This document shows positions 15,208 through 24,056 of a stretch of 26,785 nt of DNA, piece by piece. Source of the DNA: Akkermansiaceae bacterium UBA5688 (GTDB lineage: Bacteria > Verrucomicrobiota > Verrucomicrobiia > Verrucomicrobiales > Akkermansiaceae); contig DIHU01000195.1 of NCBI GenBank assembly GCA_002420315.1, forward strand, positions 1-26,785. The letters are read 5' to 3'. Each line of letters opens with the position of its first letter. The first letter of the stretch is position 1. The position numbers and the translations under genes were made by a program. A model generated the notes under the pieces. That model had not been told where the DNA came from. It did no database searches and was given only the letters and a program-made list of their open reading frames with translations.

Positions 15208-18200
15208 ATGGAACTTCTCGCCAAATCCAATTTTTCTTTTCTCCGCGGGGCCTCCACGCCAGAGGAATTGGTGAATCGTGCCGCCAAACTAGGCCACCAA
15301 TCCATTGCCCTCGTCGATCACATGGGCTTTTACGGTTCCGCCCGAGCCCACGCCGAAGCTCAAAAAGTCGGAATCAAAGCGATTACCGGAGCCACTTTAG
15401 AATCTGTTTCCGAGTTCCACCAATTAACGATCTTAAACAAATCTCAGACCGGATATCAAAACCTCTCCCGCCTCCTGACCTCTCTGCATTGCCAACCAGC
15501 GATCGACCTTTTTACACATCACGATCTCACTGGAACCCACGCCATCCTCAGTTCGGAATCTCTTCTCAAGCTCACAAAAGCTAATTTACTCTCAGCTGCC
15601 AATCACCTACTGCGGCACTTTGGACCAGGAAATGTCTCGATCGCGCTATTTCGCCACTTCCGACGCGGAGAAGAACGGATCAATCAACTTCTCTCCGATT
15701 TAGGCGATTTTCTTAAGATTCCAATAGTTGCAAGTAATTCACCGACTTATTCACAACATTCGGATCGTCTTCTCTCCGATGCTTTTACCTGCTTACGTGA
15801 GCACAAAACTCTCGATGACGCCGGACGTCTCCTTGAACGAAATGGAGAGCGCTTCTTAAAAGCCCCCGAAGTTATTCACAATTTATTTTTAAACTATCCA
15901 CAAGCTTTTCACAACGCACTCGCTCTCTCTCAAGAATGCTGCGAATTTTCACTCGAAAATCTGGGCTATCGCTTCCCATCCTACCGAGATTCTCACACTG
16001 GTAAGTTATTCACAGATCGCGAACAGTGTGAATATCTCAGAAAAGTCGTGGAAAACGGCTTTAAAAAACGTTTTTGTAATTTTAGTAAAAAACATTATCA
16101 ACAAATTGATAATGAATTATTAACTATCGAAAAACTTGGATTTTCTGGCTACTTTCTTATTGTCTGGGATCTTGTCCGTTTTGCCCGATCTCAAGGCATC
16201 CTCTGCCAAGGCCGGGGCTCGGCAGCTAACTCGCTAGTCTGTTACGCAATTGGCGTAACAAGTGTCGACCCTGTCGAAAGCGGCCTCCTTTTCGAACGCT
16301 TTCTTTCCGAAAACCGCCAATCCTGGCCCGACATCGATATCGATTTCCCCTCCGGCGAGCGAAGAGAATCTGTCATTCAATACGTTTATCAAAAATACGC
16401 CCCACGCGGAGCTGCGATGACCGCCAACGTCATTACCTACAAACCGCGCTCGGCTTTCCGAGAAATGTCTAAAATCTTGGGCTTCCCGGAATCGATCGCG
16501 AACCGCTTCACGGACCTCTGTGCCTCCCCAAAGGTTCACGACACCTCCCGCGACCCCGTAAACGAGGAAGTTTCGATGAGCAACTACTACCCCGGCGACA
16601 AAGTCATGGAGCTCGCTGGAACGATAGAAAAGTCCGGAATTCCCTCTTCCCACCCGCGATTCAAACCTCTTTTGCAACTCTACCACGCCGTCCTCCACTG
16701 CCCCCGGCACCTCGGCCAGCATTCAGGAGGAATGGTCTTTTGCGACGAAGGACTCGACCACGTCGTCCCGCTTCAGCCCGCCACGATGGAGAATCGAACG
16801 ATCATGCAATGGGACAAAGATGATTGCGAGGATCTCGGTATCGTTAAAGTCGACCTCCTAGGGCTCGGGATGCTGGCCGCGATGGAAGACACTCTGAGCA
16901 TTTGCGAACGACGCGGCCGACCGGTCAATCTTGCCAAAATCCCGAAAGACGATCCCGCCACTTACGATCTCCTCTGCCGAGCCGACACCGTTGGGACCTT
17001 TCAAGTTGAGTCCCGCGCACAGATGGCCACCCTCCCAATCATGCAGCCTCGCAGATTTTACGATCTTGCGGTTGAGGTTGCGATCATCCGTCCTGGTCCC
17101 ATCGTGGGAGACCTTGTTCACCCTTACTTGAACCGCCGAACCGGTCGTGAGGATGTCGATTATATTCACCCCGACTTCAAACCCATCCTGAAGCGGACTC
17201 TAGGGGTCCCTCTTTTTCAGGAGCAAGTCCTCCGCATGGCGATGGTGATCGCGGGATTCTCAGGTGTGGAAGCTGATTTCCTACGCAAAGCGATGTCCTT
17301 CAAACGATCCGACGAACGCATGAACGCCATCGTAAAAAAACTAAAAAGCCGCATGAACGAACGGCAAGTTGCACCCGAGGTTCAGCAACGAGTCATCGAA
17401 TCAATTGGCTCCTTTGCGCTTTACGGCTTTCCCGAATCTCACGCTATTTCCTTTGCTCTCATCGCTTACGCTTCCTGCTGGCTCAAAGTCCACCGTCCGG
17501 CTGAATTTTACTGCGGGCTGATCAACAATCAGCCGATGGGATTTTACTCAGTAAACACCCTCTTACAGGACGCAAAACGACACGGTATACGGACAAAACC
17601 AATCTCAGTGAGACACTCTATGATCTCGACCGAAGTGATTGATGATCACACCCTTCGCCTCGGCTTACATCGTCTGAAAGGACTACGCCAAAAGACGATA
17701 GAGCGCCTGATTGAAGAACGCTCCTTCTCCGCTTTCGTCTCGCTCGATGACTTTCTTCGGAGAGTTCGTCCAAACATCAAAGAACGCCGCCTTCTCGCAG
17801 CCGCCGGCGCTTTGAACGACCTCCCGGAAATTGAGCATCGCCGAGATGCTCTCTGGCAAGCCGAGCAACTTCCACTCGATGATCTTTTTGCAAACTCGCC
17901 AGCTCAGGAACAAGTTTTAGACATGATGTCAGCTACCGAAAGACTTCAAGCGGACCTCTCTCTAGTAGGAGCAACTACAGGGCCCCACCCAATGAGGCTT
18001 TGGCGAAAAAAACAAAATATCGAACTAGCCACCTCAGCGAGCCTCTTTAAAATACCCCACGGAAAACAACTCATTATCGCAGGCTTGGTTATCTGCCGGC
18101 AACGCCCAGGCACCGCGAAGGGACATTGCTTCATTTCTCTTGAAGACGAATTTGGAATCGCAAACCTTTTCATCCCTCGAAAAACCTTTCACCAATTCAG

Positions 18201-18345
18201 GCTCACCATTACCAGCGAATCGTTCCTACTTGCCCAAGGCCGTCTGCAAATTACCGAAGGGCGTCAGCCAACTGTCTATATTACATCGCTAAAGCCTCTA
18301 AAGATGCCCGGAGAATTCGAGACGGTTTCACACGACTTTCACTAG
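15208..18345 (+). CDS. dnaE2: Error-prone DNA polymerase DnaE2
   Basis: DnaE2 is the C-family polymerase that carries out SOS-induced translesion synthesis with ImuA and ImuB. The start MELLAKSNFSFLRGAS matches the family start; an ATG at 15172 in frame would overlap imuB by 28 bases and add 12 unconserved residues. Length is 1045 residues, typical for DnaE2 and shorter than DnaE1. The N-terminal PHP domain (LVDHMGFYGSARAHAEA) is followed by the palm with QGRGSAANSLVCYAIG, the catalytic WPDIDIDFPSGERR (D375, D377, D379) and VKVDLLGLGML (D549). Then come the fingers (FALYGFPESHAISFALIAYAS), a helix-hairpin-helix (LRLGLHRLKGLRQ) and a C-terminal OB fold (LIIAGLVICRQRPGTAKG). All catalytic acidic residues are present. 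Bases 16020-16140 are strikingly AT-rich although the frame stays intact. Confidence 0.96.
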   Translation: MELLAKSNFSFLRGASTPEELVNRAAKLGHQSIALVDHMGFYGSARAHAEAQKVGIKAITGATLESVSEFHQLTILNKSQTGYQNLSRLLTSLHCQPAIDLFTHHDLTGTHAILSSESLLKLTKANLLSAANHLLRHFGPGNVSIALFRHFRRGEERINQLLSDLGDFLKIPIVASNSPTYSQHSDRLLSDAFTCLREHKTLDDAGRLLERNGERFLKAPEVIHNLFLNYPQAFHNALALSQECCEFSLENLGYRFPSYRDSHTGKLFTDREQCEYLRKVVENGFKKRFCNFSKKHYQQIDNELLTIEKLGFSGYFLIVWDLVRFARSQGILCQGRGSAANSLVCYAIGVTSVDPVESGLLFERFLSENRQSWPDIDIDFPSGERRESVIQYVYQKYAPRGAAMTANVITYKPRSAFREMSKILGFPESIANRFTDLCASPKVHDTSRDPVNEEVSMSNYYPGDKVMELAGTIEKSGIPSSHPRFKPLLQLYHAVLHCPRHLGQHSGGMVFCDEGLDHVVPLQPATMENRTIMQWDKDDCEDLGIVKVDLLGLGMLAAMEDTLSICERRGRPVNLAKIPKDDPATYDLLCRADTVGTFQVESRAQMATLPIMQPRRFYDLAVEVAIIRPGPIVGDLVHPYLNRRTGREDVDYIHPDFKPILKRTLGVPLFQEQVLRMAMVIAGFSGVEADFLRKAMSFKRSDERMNAIVKKLKSRMNERQVAPEVQQRVIESIGSFALYGFPESHAISFALIAYASCWLKVHRPAEFYCGLINNQPMGFYSVNTLLQDAKRHGIRTKPISVRHSMISTEVIDDHTLRLGLHRLKGLRQKTIERLIEERSFSAFVSLDDFLRRVRPNIKERRLLAAAGALNDLPEIEHRRDALWQAEQLPLDDLFANSPAQEQVLDMMSATERLQADLSLVGATTGPHPMRLWRKKQNIELATSASLFKIPHGKQLIIAGLVICRQRPGTAKGHCFISLEDEFGIANLFIPRKTFHQFRLTITSESFLLAQGRLQITEGRQPTVYITSLKPLKMPGEFETVSHDFH

Positions 18346-18457
18346 AGGCACCTTTCGACAAACAACTCAATTTGAGAATCACCACTACTGCACCTTGAAT
18401 CAGCTCCTAAAACTAAGATTCTCTCTGCTAAAAAAATCATCAGATCGAATTCATTCA

Positions 18458-18493
18458 TTTGACGCCCCTCGAAATGTCAGCCAGCCTATCACC
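18458..18493 (+). promoter_or_regulatory. Possible promoter of the tRNA-Sec gene
   Basis: TTGACG at 18458-18463 is a good -35 box 30 bases ahead of the tRNA. The -10 region is poor; the best TA-containing block (CCTATC, 18485-18490) lies slightly too far away. Low certainty. Confidence 0.3.
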
Positions 18494-18586
18494 GGAGAGT
18501 GCTGCGTGCCTGGTGGTCGCCGCGGTTTTCAAAACCGTTGAAGGGCAATCTGTCCTTGGTGGGTTCAATTCCTTCCCTCTCCGCCA
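18494..18586 (+). tRNA. selC: tRNA-Sec (anticodon UCA), CCA encoded
   Basis: A class II tRNA of 93 nt. The anticodon stem GCGGT/ACCGT (18522-18526 / 18534-18538, one G-U) closes the loop TTTCAAA with anticodon TCA at 18529-18531, which reads UGA. The long variable arm AAGGGCA/TGTCCTT (18541-18547 / 18551-18557, one G-U) has a three-base loop. The acceptor is GGAGAG/CTCTCC (18494-18499 / 18577-18582), followed by discriminator G and an encoded CCA. The T loop is TTCAATT. The 3' half after the T loop has 12 bases before the discriminator, not the 13 of E. coli tRNA-Sec. Position T18500 faces a C, and the T stem has a T-T mismatch and a G-U. It is therefore an atypical or partly decayed tRNA-Sec. 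No selA, selB, selD or recognisable selenoprotein gene lies in the window. Confidence 0.82.
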
Positions 18587-18881
18587 ATTTGCCTTATTTG
18601 ATTATATCTAAAGTATTTCTGTGAAATTCAACCTCTGCAACTTCTAAGAAAGACCACGGAGAACTCATCATTCGTCATCGCCTTCGCCGCCGAACGATGG
18701 AAATTAGTGACTGGCGTATCGAAACTAATGTCCTGCTTGTTGTATAAAACCTCTCGTGTTGATTAAAATACCCGCCGGTAAAATGGTGACTCTCCCACCT
18801 CCGAGCGCTCGCTTTTCACTCTATCCCAGAGAAGAGGAGGAATTTTCACCAAAAGGCACATCCTGTGCGAGACCTCCCACA
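18587..18881. other. Intergenic stretch ahead of the transglutaminase cluster
   Basis: This 295-base stretch holds no convincing gene. A frame from GTG 18756 joins the first transglutaminase but its residues are not family-like. TATAAA at 18743-18748 could be a -10 box for that gene; no good -35 partner is visible 17 bases earlier. There is no hairpin and T-tract that would end the tRNA transcript, and no direct repeat of the tRNA 3' end was found. Confidence 0.4.
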
Positions 18882-19733
18882 ATGAAATTCAACGTCACGG
18901 GGCATCTCGGATACGAAGTCGACGGTCCGGCCACCATTATCTCTTCGCTGCACTGCTTGCAGACTCCAGGACAAGAAGTCACCGACGAAAGCCTCCTCAC
19001 CAGCCGGCCGGTTGACTACCATGAAATGGAGTTGGGCTTGGGGCAGAATCGCTTCTCAAGGATTTCCGTCGAAACGACAGGCCCACTCTCGATCGACTAC
19101 TCGGCCACCGTCTCAATGTCGGTTCGCCGAGTTCCCCATGATGATCTGACCAACATCATTCCGGGGGAACTCTCTGCCGAGGCAATCCCCTATCTCTTTC
19201 CGAGTCGCTATTGTGAATCCGACATGTTCCGGACCGAGGCCGCCCGACTTTTCCCTCCTCATGACTCTCCCTATCAGCAAGTTAAAGCAATCGTCACCTG
19301 GATTTCTCAAAATATTACCTACGTCTCGGGATCCACTGATGAACAGAGCTCGGCCAGCTTCGTTCTCGCCTACCGGCAAGGGGTTTGCCGAGACTTCGCC
19401 CATCTCGGGATCGCCTTCTGCCGCGCCCTCACCATCCCAGCGCGCTATGTCACCGTCTACGCCTATCAACTCAATCCCCAGGACTTCCATGCCTGTTTCG
19501 AAGCTCACATCGGAGGCCAATGGTTCATTTTTGACGCAACCGGCCTGGCACCCTTGAATGGACTGATCCGCATCGCAACCGGAAGGGATGCCAGTGATGC
19601 CGCGGTTGCCAGCCTTTTTGGAGCGATTCAGGGGACCGAACTCTCGGTAAGCTGCGAATGCCTGGAAGAGCAATTTCACCCCATTACGAGGGATGAATTG
19701 CACAATACGAATGAGGCTCTTATCCTCGGATGA
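18882..19733 (+). CDS. Transglutaminase-like protein A
   Basis: From ATG 18882 the protein has 283 residues and starts MKFNVTGHLGYEVDGPATII, the family start; the frame runs back to GTG 18756 but the 42 extra residues look unconserved. The papain-like transglutaminase triad is visible as C169 in QGVCRDFAHLGIAFCRAL, H203 in QDFHACFEAHI and D218 in FIFDATGLAP. Such bacterial proteins are predicted cysteine peptidases or amidases rather than cross-linkers. It lacks the beta-rich N-terminal domain of the other cluster members, so it is a distinct subfamily. Its stop overlaps the next start (ATGA), so translation is coupled. No signal peptide is seen; cytoplasmic. Confidence 0.88.
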   Translation: MKFNVTGHLGYEVDGPATIISSLHCLQTPGQEVTDESLLTSRPVDYHEMELGLGQNRFSRISVETTGPLSIDYSATVSMSVRRVPHDDLTNIIPGELSAEAIPYLFPSRYCESDMFRTEAARLFPPHDSPYQQVKAIVTWISQNITYVSGSTDEQSSASFVLAYRQGVCRDFAHLGIAFCRALTIPARYVTVYAYQLNPQDFHACFEAHIGGQWFIFDATGLAPLNGLIRIATGRDASDAAVASLFGAIQGTELSVSCECLEEQFHPITRDELHNTNEALILG

Positions 19734-20689
19734 TGACCGACGACCTGATACCGAAAGCCCAAGTCCCGGGCGTGATCATTCAATTCACGCATGTCACGCG
19801 GTATCAGTATTCCGGCCCGGTCGTTTTTGGAAAACACCGCCTGGTGGTCAGACCTAAAGAGAGCTACCACCAACGGTTGGAGGAAATTGAACTCACAACC
19901 TCTCCTCCGGCGAGGACTCATTGGTCCGAAGACATTTTTGGGAACATGATCGCTACCCTGGAATTTCTAGAACCGGCATCCGAGCTGGTCGTTTCTAGTC
20001 AGTTCAAAGTATGGCGAACACCTCCTCCGGAGCAAATCCACGGACCGGACGGAGTCATGGTTGAGTTACCTGTCTTCTATCCCGGCATCGAAGAGTCGGC
20101 CACTTACCTTTACCGCCGCTCGGTTTACCCTCCCCAGGTTGAGAGCATTCGAACTTGGGTCACCGGCCTCGGCATCATGGGCGCACCCGGAGAATCCGTT
20201 CCTCTCTTTGACCGACTCGCGACCATCATCCGGAAGGAAATCGACTACCAACGTCGCGAAGAGCGAGGTGTGCAAAGTCCGCGCGAAACCCTCCGGATGA
20301 GAACGGGTTCCTGCCGCGACACCGCCGTCCTTATGATGGAGGCCGCCCGGAGTATCGGGTTTGCCGCCCGCTTCGTGAGCGGATATCTGGAGAGCGAAGT
20401 TTCAAGGGTCGGACGTGGTGCCACCCACGCCTGGACTGAGATTTATCTTCCCGACCGGGGATGGACTGGTTTCGATCCATCAATTGGCGAACAAATCGGC
20501 ATTGGTCACATTGCCGTAGCAGTGAGCTACCATCCCCGGGGAGTGATGCCTATTACCGGAAGCTACAACCGCCAGGGTCAAGTTGCGAAAGGGATGTCGG
20601 TCGAGATTTCGTCGACCAGAGACGTCAGCACTTCTCCCGCAGATCCAGAGTCAACGGAAAGTCAAGGGTTGGCTCCTCGGCCGGAATAA
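19730..20689 (+). CDS. Transglutaminase-like protein B, with bacterial transglutaminase N-terminal domain
   Basis: The 319-residue protein has the N-terminal beta domain (IIQFTHVTRYQYSGPV..KHRLVVRPKESY, about residues 16-100). The transglutaminase core follows, with C195 in MRTGSCRDTAVLMMEAARSIG, H233 in GATHAWTEIYL and D249 in GWTGFDPSIG. These are the catalytic Cys-His-Asp. The C-terminal 30 residues are a Ser/Thr/Pro-rich tail (STRDVSTSPADPESTESQG) whose codons overlap the 3' end of the convergent fusion gene. It is translationally coupled to protein A. Probable role is cysteine peptidase or deamidase in the ATP-grasp/alpha-E system; the target is unknown. Confidence 0.9.
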   Translation: MMTDDLIPKAQVPGVIIQFTHVTRYQYSGPVVFGKHRLVVRPKESYHQRLEEIELTTSPPARTHWSEDIFGNMIATLEFLEPASELVVSSQFKVWRTPPPEQIHGPDGVMVELPVFYPGIEESATYLYRRSVYPPQVESIRTWVTGLGIMGAPGESVPLFDRLATIIRKEIDYQRREERGVQSPRETLRMRTGSCRDTAVLMMEAARSIGFAARFVSGYLESEVSRVGRGATHAWTEIYLPDRGWTGFDPSIGEQIGIGHIAVAVSYHPRGVMPITGSYNRQGQVAKGMSVEISSTRDVSTSPADPESTESQGLAPRPE

Positions 20690-23600
20690 CTTTGGGGATT
20701 TTCTGCCCGGGCGCTCTCGATTCCATCGTCCGCGAAATTTCGATCGCCCCGGGCGTGTTGCGATACATCGGCTGGGACGGACCATGCGGATCCACCATGC
20801 CCGGAGTATGCCCTTCCTGGGTAAACCGGCTGGCCCGGCGGGCTTCCGCTTCGTTGGCATTGATCGGAATGGTTTCGTAACTCAAACCGCCGGGGTGAGC
20901 GACATGATACACGCACCCACCCAATGATTTTTGATTCCAGGTATCAATCACATCAAAGGTCAACGGAGCCTGCACTCCGATGGTGGGATGCAAGGCCGAC
21001 CACGGGTCCCACGCTTTGTATCTCACTCCCGCTACGAACTCTCCCGCCCGACCGGTCGGGCGCAGTGGCAGACGACGCCCGTTGCAAATCAACAAATGCC
21101 TTCCCTCGGTCAATCCGGTCACCAGCACTTGCAATCGCTCCACCGACGAATCAACATAGCGGGCCGTTCCCGAGGAAGACGATTCCTCTCCCAGAACATT
21201 CCAAGGCTCCAGCGCCATCCTGAGTTCCACGCTGATACTGTCGTACTGCACTCTTCCAAAAACCGGGAAACGGAATTCAAAAAAGGAATCCAACCATTCC
21301 AGCTGAAACGGAAAGCCCTGATCCTGTAAAGTCTCCACAACATCCTTAAGATCTTCCCTAACATAGTGCGGCAGCAAAAAACGATCATGCAATTCGGTAT
21401 CCCAACGCACCAAAGGTCCTTTGTAGGGAGTCTTCCAGAACATCGCCACAAATGAACGCATCAACAACATCTGCACGAGACCCATACGAGCATGGGGCGG
21501 CATTTCAAAGGCCCGCAACTCGACAATACCCAAACGACCAGTCGCGGTATCCGGAGAATAAAGCTTATCGATACAAAACTCAGCCCGGTGGGTATTCCCA
21601 GTCAAATCCGTCAGCAAATTTCGAAGGACCCGATCAACCATCCATGGAACCTCGGACGATTCCGGAAGCTGCTGGAAAGCGATCTCCAACTCATAGAGAC
21701 TATCGGACCGTCCTTCGTCCACCCGCGGGGCCTGGCTGGTCGGCCCGATGAAAGTCCCCGAAAAAAGGTAGGAAAGCCCAGGGTGGTGCTGCCAAAAAGT
21801 AATAAAACTCCGCAACAATCCCGGACGCCTGAGAAAGGGACTATCGGCCGGAGTAACACCACCCATCGTGACATGGTTTCCTCCGCCCGTTCCCATATGA
21901 CGACCATCGACCATAAATTTCTCGGTCCCTAAACGGGTCTGCCGGGCATCTGCATAAAGCCCGGTGATCAGCGACTTCAGCTCCGCCCAGGTCTTTGTCG
22001 GATGCACGTTGACCTCAATGACACCCGGATCGGGAGTGACCTTGATCCGGTCAACGCGAATATCATAGGGTGCTTCGTATCCCTCGATGATAACCGGGAT
22101 TTTCAACTCGCTTGCCACAGCTTCGACGACATTCACTAAATCAAAGTAATGGGTAATGTCATCAAGCGGCGGGAAGAAGATATAAAGATGCCCTTCCCTG
22201 ACTTCCACACTCACTGCGGTCACTACCGCAGAAGGCGGAAGGCGCAACCGTTCGGCTGGGAAGTCCAATCGTTTCAGGTCATGCGGTGGAAATTCCGGTA
22301 AGGCTTCCGCTGGCTCGAGGGGAGAGCGTGGCAAGACCACCTCGTCCTGTTCCTCGTCACATTCACTTCGGAGCGATGACAAGGGCAGTCGCAGCCCCAT
22401 CGCCGACCCTCCTGGCGTCAGGTAGAGTTCATCTCGACGAAACTCCCACCGCACGGTGGTCCAGCGATCATTGGCGTAATTCCATTTCAGCGGCAGGACA
22501 TAACCCACTGGTTTCTCCATCCCCTTGGAAAGAAGGTTGGCCAAATACTGGCGTTCCAAAGGGTCATCCAAATCAGCCTTAGCCGAATCAACCCCCACCG
22601 GGAGCTGTCCTTCATACCAGAGATAATAATAGCGATCTTCATAGGCTGTTCGAACGCATTCGCGATCCACGCCCAGAACTTCGGCAAGCTTTCGAGTAAA
22701 AGACTTGGCTTGTTTTTCGGTCGCCTTTCCTTTCCCGCTCGGTTCACCCAGCCATTGTTGGTCATGCCAAATCGGCTTTCCATCTTTCCGCCAAATCAAA
22801 TCAAATGACCAACGCGGCAAAGGCTCCCCGGGATACCATTTCCCCTCTCCATAATAACGAAGCCCCTTCGGACCATAGGTCTTTTGCAATCGCCGCAGAA
22901 GACTCAGCGAAAGCTGCCGTTTCTCAGGACTATCAGCGGTCGTATTCCATTCCGCCCCTTCCATGTCATCGAGAGAAATGAAGGTTGGCTCTCCTCCCAT
23001 TGTCAGACGCACATCATTCGCCATCAACTCCTGGTCAACCTTGCCTCCCAGCACATCAATGGCCTTCCATTGCTCGTCCGTATACGGCTTGGTGACACGA
23101 GGATCCTCGTGAATCCGTCGCACCGTATTTGAGAATTCAAAGTCCACGACCTCACACTTCTCCATGACACCCGCCACGGGCGCAGCACTTGCCGGTTCCG
23201 GGGTACATGCCAAGGGAATGTGCCCCTCTCCGGCCAAGAGCCCTGAGGTCGGATCGAGTCCCACCCAACCTGCACCAGGAATGAATACCTCGGTCCAGGC
23301 ATGAAGATCTGTAAAATCTTGTTCCGTTCCGGATGGCCCATCGAGCGCTTCCACATCTGCCGTCAGCTGAACCAAATACCCTGACACAAAGCGGGCCGCC
23401 AATCCAAGATTACGAAATATCTGCACCAAAAGATAGGCGCTATCCCGACAGGATCCCACACAACGCTCCAGGGTCTCCTGACAAGTCTGCACCCCCGGTT
23501 CCATTCTGACACTGTAATTAATATGCTTCTCAACCAGCTGGTTCACCATCACCAGAAAGTCGACGATCTTTTTTTCACTGCGATCAACTGACTTGAGAAA

Positions 23601-23987
23601 TTCCATAAGAAGCGGCCCTTCATCGCGAATTTTCAAATAAGGAACCAATTCCTCTCGCTGCATCTCATCATAGTCGAAGGGGAATGACTCCGCATAATCA
23701 TCCACAAAGAAATCAAAGGGGTTGAAGACCTCCATCTCCGCCACCACATCGACCTCAAAGGAAAACTCTTTGGTTTTTTCAGGGAAGGCAATTCGCGCGA
23801 GAAAGTTACCAAAGGCATCCTGCTGCCAGTTTAGAAAATGGGGATCCGGCGTAATCTTGAGCGAATAGGAATTAATTTTGGTCCGCGCGTGAACAGCCGG
23901 CCGAAGCCGGATAATGTGGGGAGAAAGCGTGATCCGGCGATCATAGCGGTAGGAAGTACGATGATTGAGAGCGACGCGAATACCCAT
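20625..23987 (-). CDS. Transglutaminase-DUF2126 fusion protein
   Basis: The 1120-residue protein starts MGIRVALNHRTSYRYDRRIT at ATG 23987, with GAGAG about 8 bases ahead on the coding strand; the frame runs on to 24245 but into the divergent gene. Residues 1-90 form the beta-rich N-terminal domain. The transglutaminase core has C180 in ERCVGSCRDSAYLL, H229 in TDLHAWTEVFIPG and D245 in WVGLDPTSG. From about residue 290 the large DUF2126 region follows, with MANDVRLTMGGEPTFIS, YYGEGKWYPGEPLPRW, KVTPDPGVIEVNVHPTKTW and GTGGGNHVTMGG. DUF2126 has been likened to glutamine-synthetase/ATP-grasp-type ligase folds, but its activity is unproven; the GxGGGNHxxxGG block resembles an active-site loop. The gene is divergent from the ATP-grasp gene and converges on gene B with a 65-bp overlap. 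Confidence 0.92.
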   Translation of the reverse strand: MGIRVALNHRTSYRYDRRITLSPHIIRLRPAVHARTKINSYSLKITPDPHFLNWQQDAFGNFLARIAFPEKTKEFSFEVDVVAEMEVFNPFDFFVDDYAESFPFDYDEMQREELVPYLKIRDEGPLLMEFLKSVDRSEKKIVDFLVMVNQLVEKHINYSVRMEPGVQTCQETLERCVGSCRDSAYLLVQIFRNLGLAARFVSGYLVQLTADVEALDGPSGTEQDFTDLHAWTEVFIPGAGWVGLDPTSGLLAGEGHIPLACTPEPASAAPVAGVMEKCEVVDFEFSNTVRRIHEDPRVTKPYTDEQWKAIDVLGGKVDQELMANDVRLTMGGEPTFISLDDMEGAEWNTTADSPEKRQLSLSLLRRLQKTYGPKGLRYYGEGKWYPGEPLPRWSFDLIWRKDGKPIWHDQQWLGEPSGKGKATEKQAKSFTRKLAEVLGVDRECVRTAYEDRYYYLWYEGQLPVGVDSAKADLDDPLERQYLANLLSKGMEKPVGYVLPLKWNYANDRWTTVRWEFRRDELYLTPGGSAMGLRLPLSSLRSECDEEQDEVVLPRSPLEPAEALPEFPPHDLKRLDFPAERLRLPPSAVVTAVSVEVREGHLYIFFPPLDDITHYFDLVNVVEAVASELKIPVIIEGYEAPYDIRVDRIKVTPDPGVIEVNVHPTKTWAELKSLITGLYADARQTRLGTEKFMVDGRHMGTGGGNHVTMGGVTPADSPFLRRPGLLRSFITFWQHHPGLSYLFSGTFIGPTSQAPRVDEGRSDSLYELEIAFQQLPESSEVPWMVDRVLRNLLTDLTGNTHRAEFCIDKLYSPDTATGRLGIVELRAFEMPPHARMGLVQMLLMRSFVAMFWKTPYKGPLVRWDTELHDRFLLPHYVREDLKDVVETLQDQGFPFQLEWLDSFFEFRFPVFGRVQYDSISVELRMALEPWNVLGEESSSSGTARYVDSSVERLQVLVTGLTEGRHLLICNGRRLPLRPTGRAGEFVAGVRYKAWDPWSALHPTIGVQAPLTFDVIDTWNQKSLGGCVYHVAHPGGLSYETIPINANEAEARRASRFTQEGHTPGMVDPHGPSQPMYRNTPGAIEISRTMESRAPGQKIPKVIPAEEPTLDFPLTLDLREKC

Positions 23988-24027
23988 TGCCAAATCTCTC
24001 CGCAGGTTTCGCACCATTGTTGACGAA

Positions 24028-24043
24028 AAAGACAGTCGTCTTT
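24028..24043. promoter_or_regulatory. Inverted repeat in the divergent promoter region, candidate operator
   Basis: AAAGAC-AGTC-GTCTTT is a perfect 6-bp inverted repeat with a 4-base spacer. It is centred in the 69-base space between the fusion gene start (23987) and the ATP-grasp start (24057). TTGACG at 24020-24025 is a possible -35 box for the plus-strand genes, so a bound protein would cover the promoter. The binding protein is unknown; no regulator gene is present in the visible cluster. Confidence 0.45.
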
Positions 24044-24056
24044 CTTGGCATAGGAT

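Noticed and set aside
18366..18376. Palindrome CTCAATTTGAG behind dnaE2
   Set aside because: Arms of only five bases, no T-tract; too short to call a terminator or operator.
18494..18586. tRNA-Ser or tRNA-Leu instead of tRNA-Sec
   Set aside because: The anticodon stem is symmetrical and fixes the loop as TTTCAAA, anticodon TCA; no serine or leucine anticodon fits.
18756..18881. N-terminal extension of transglutaminase A from GTG 18756
   Set aside because: The 42 added residues look unlike the family, while the ATG at 18882 starts the recognised N-terminal motif.
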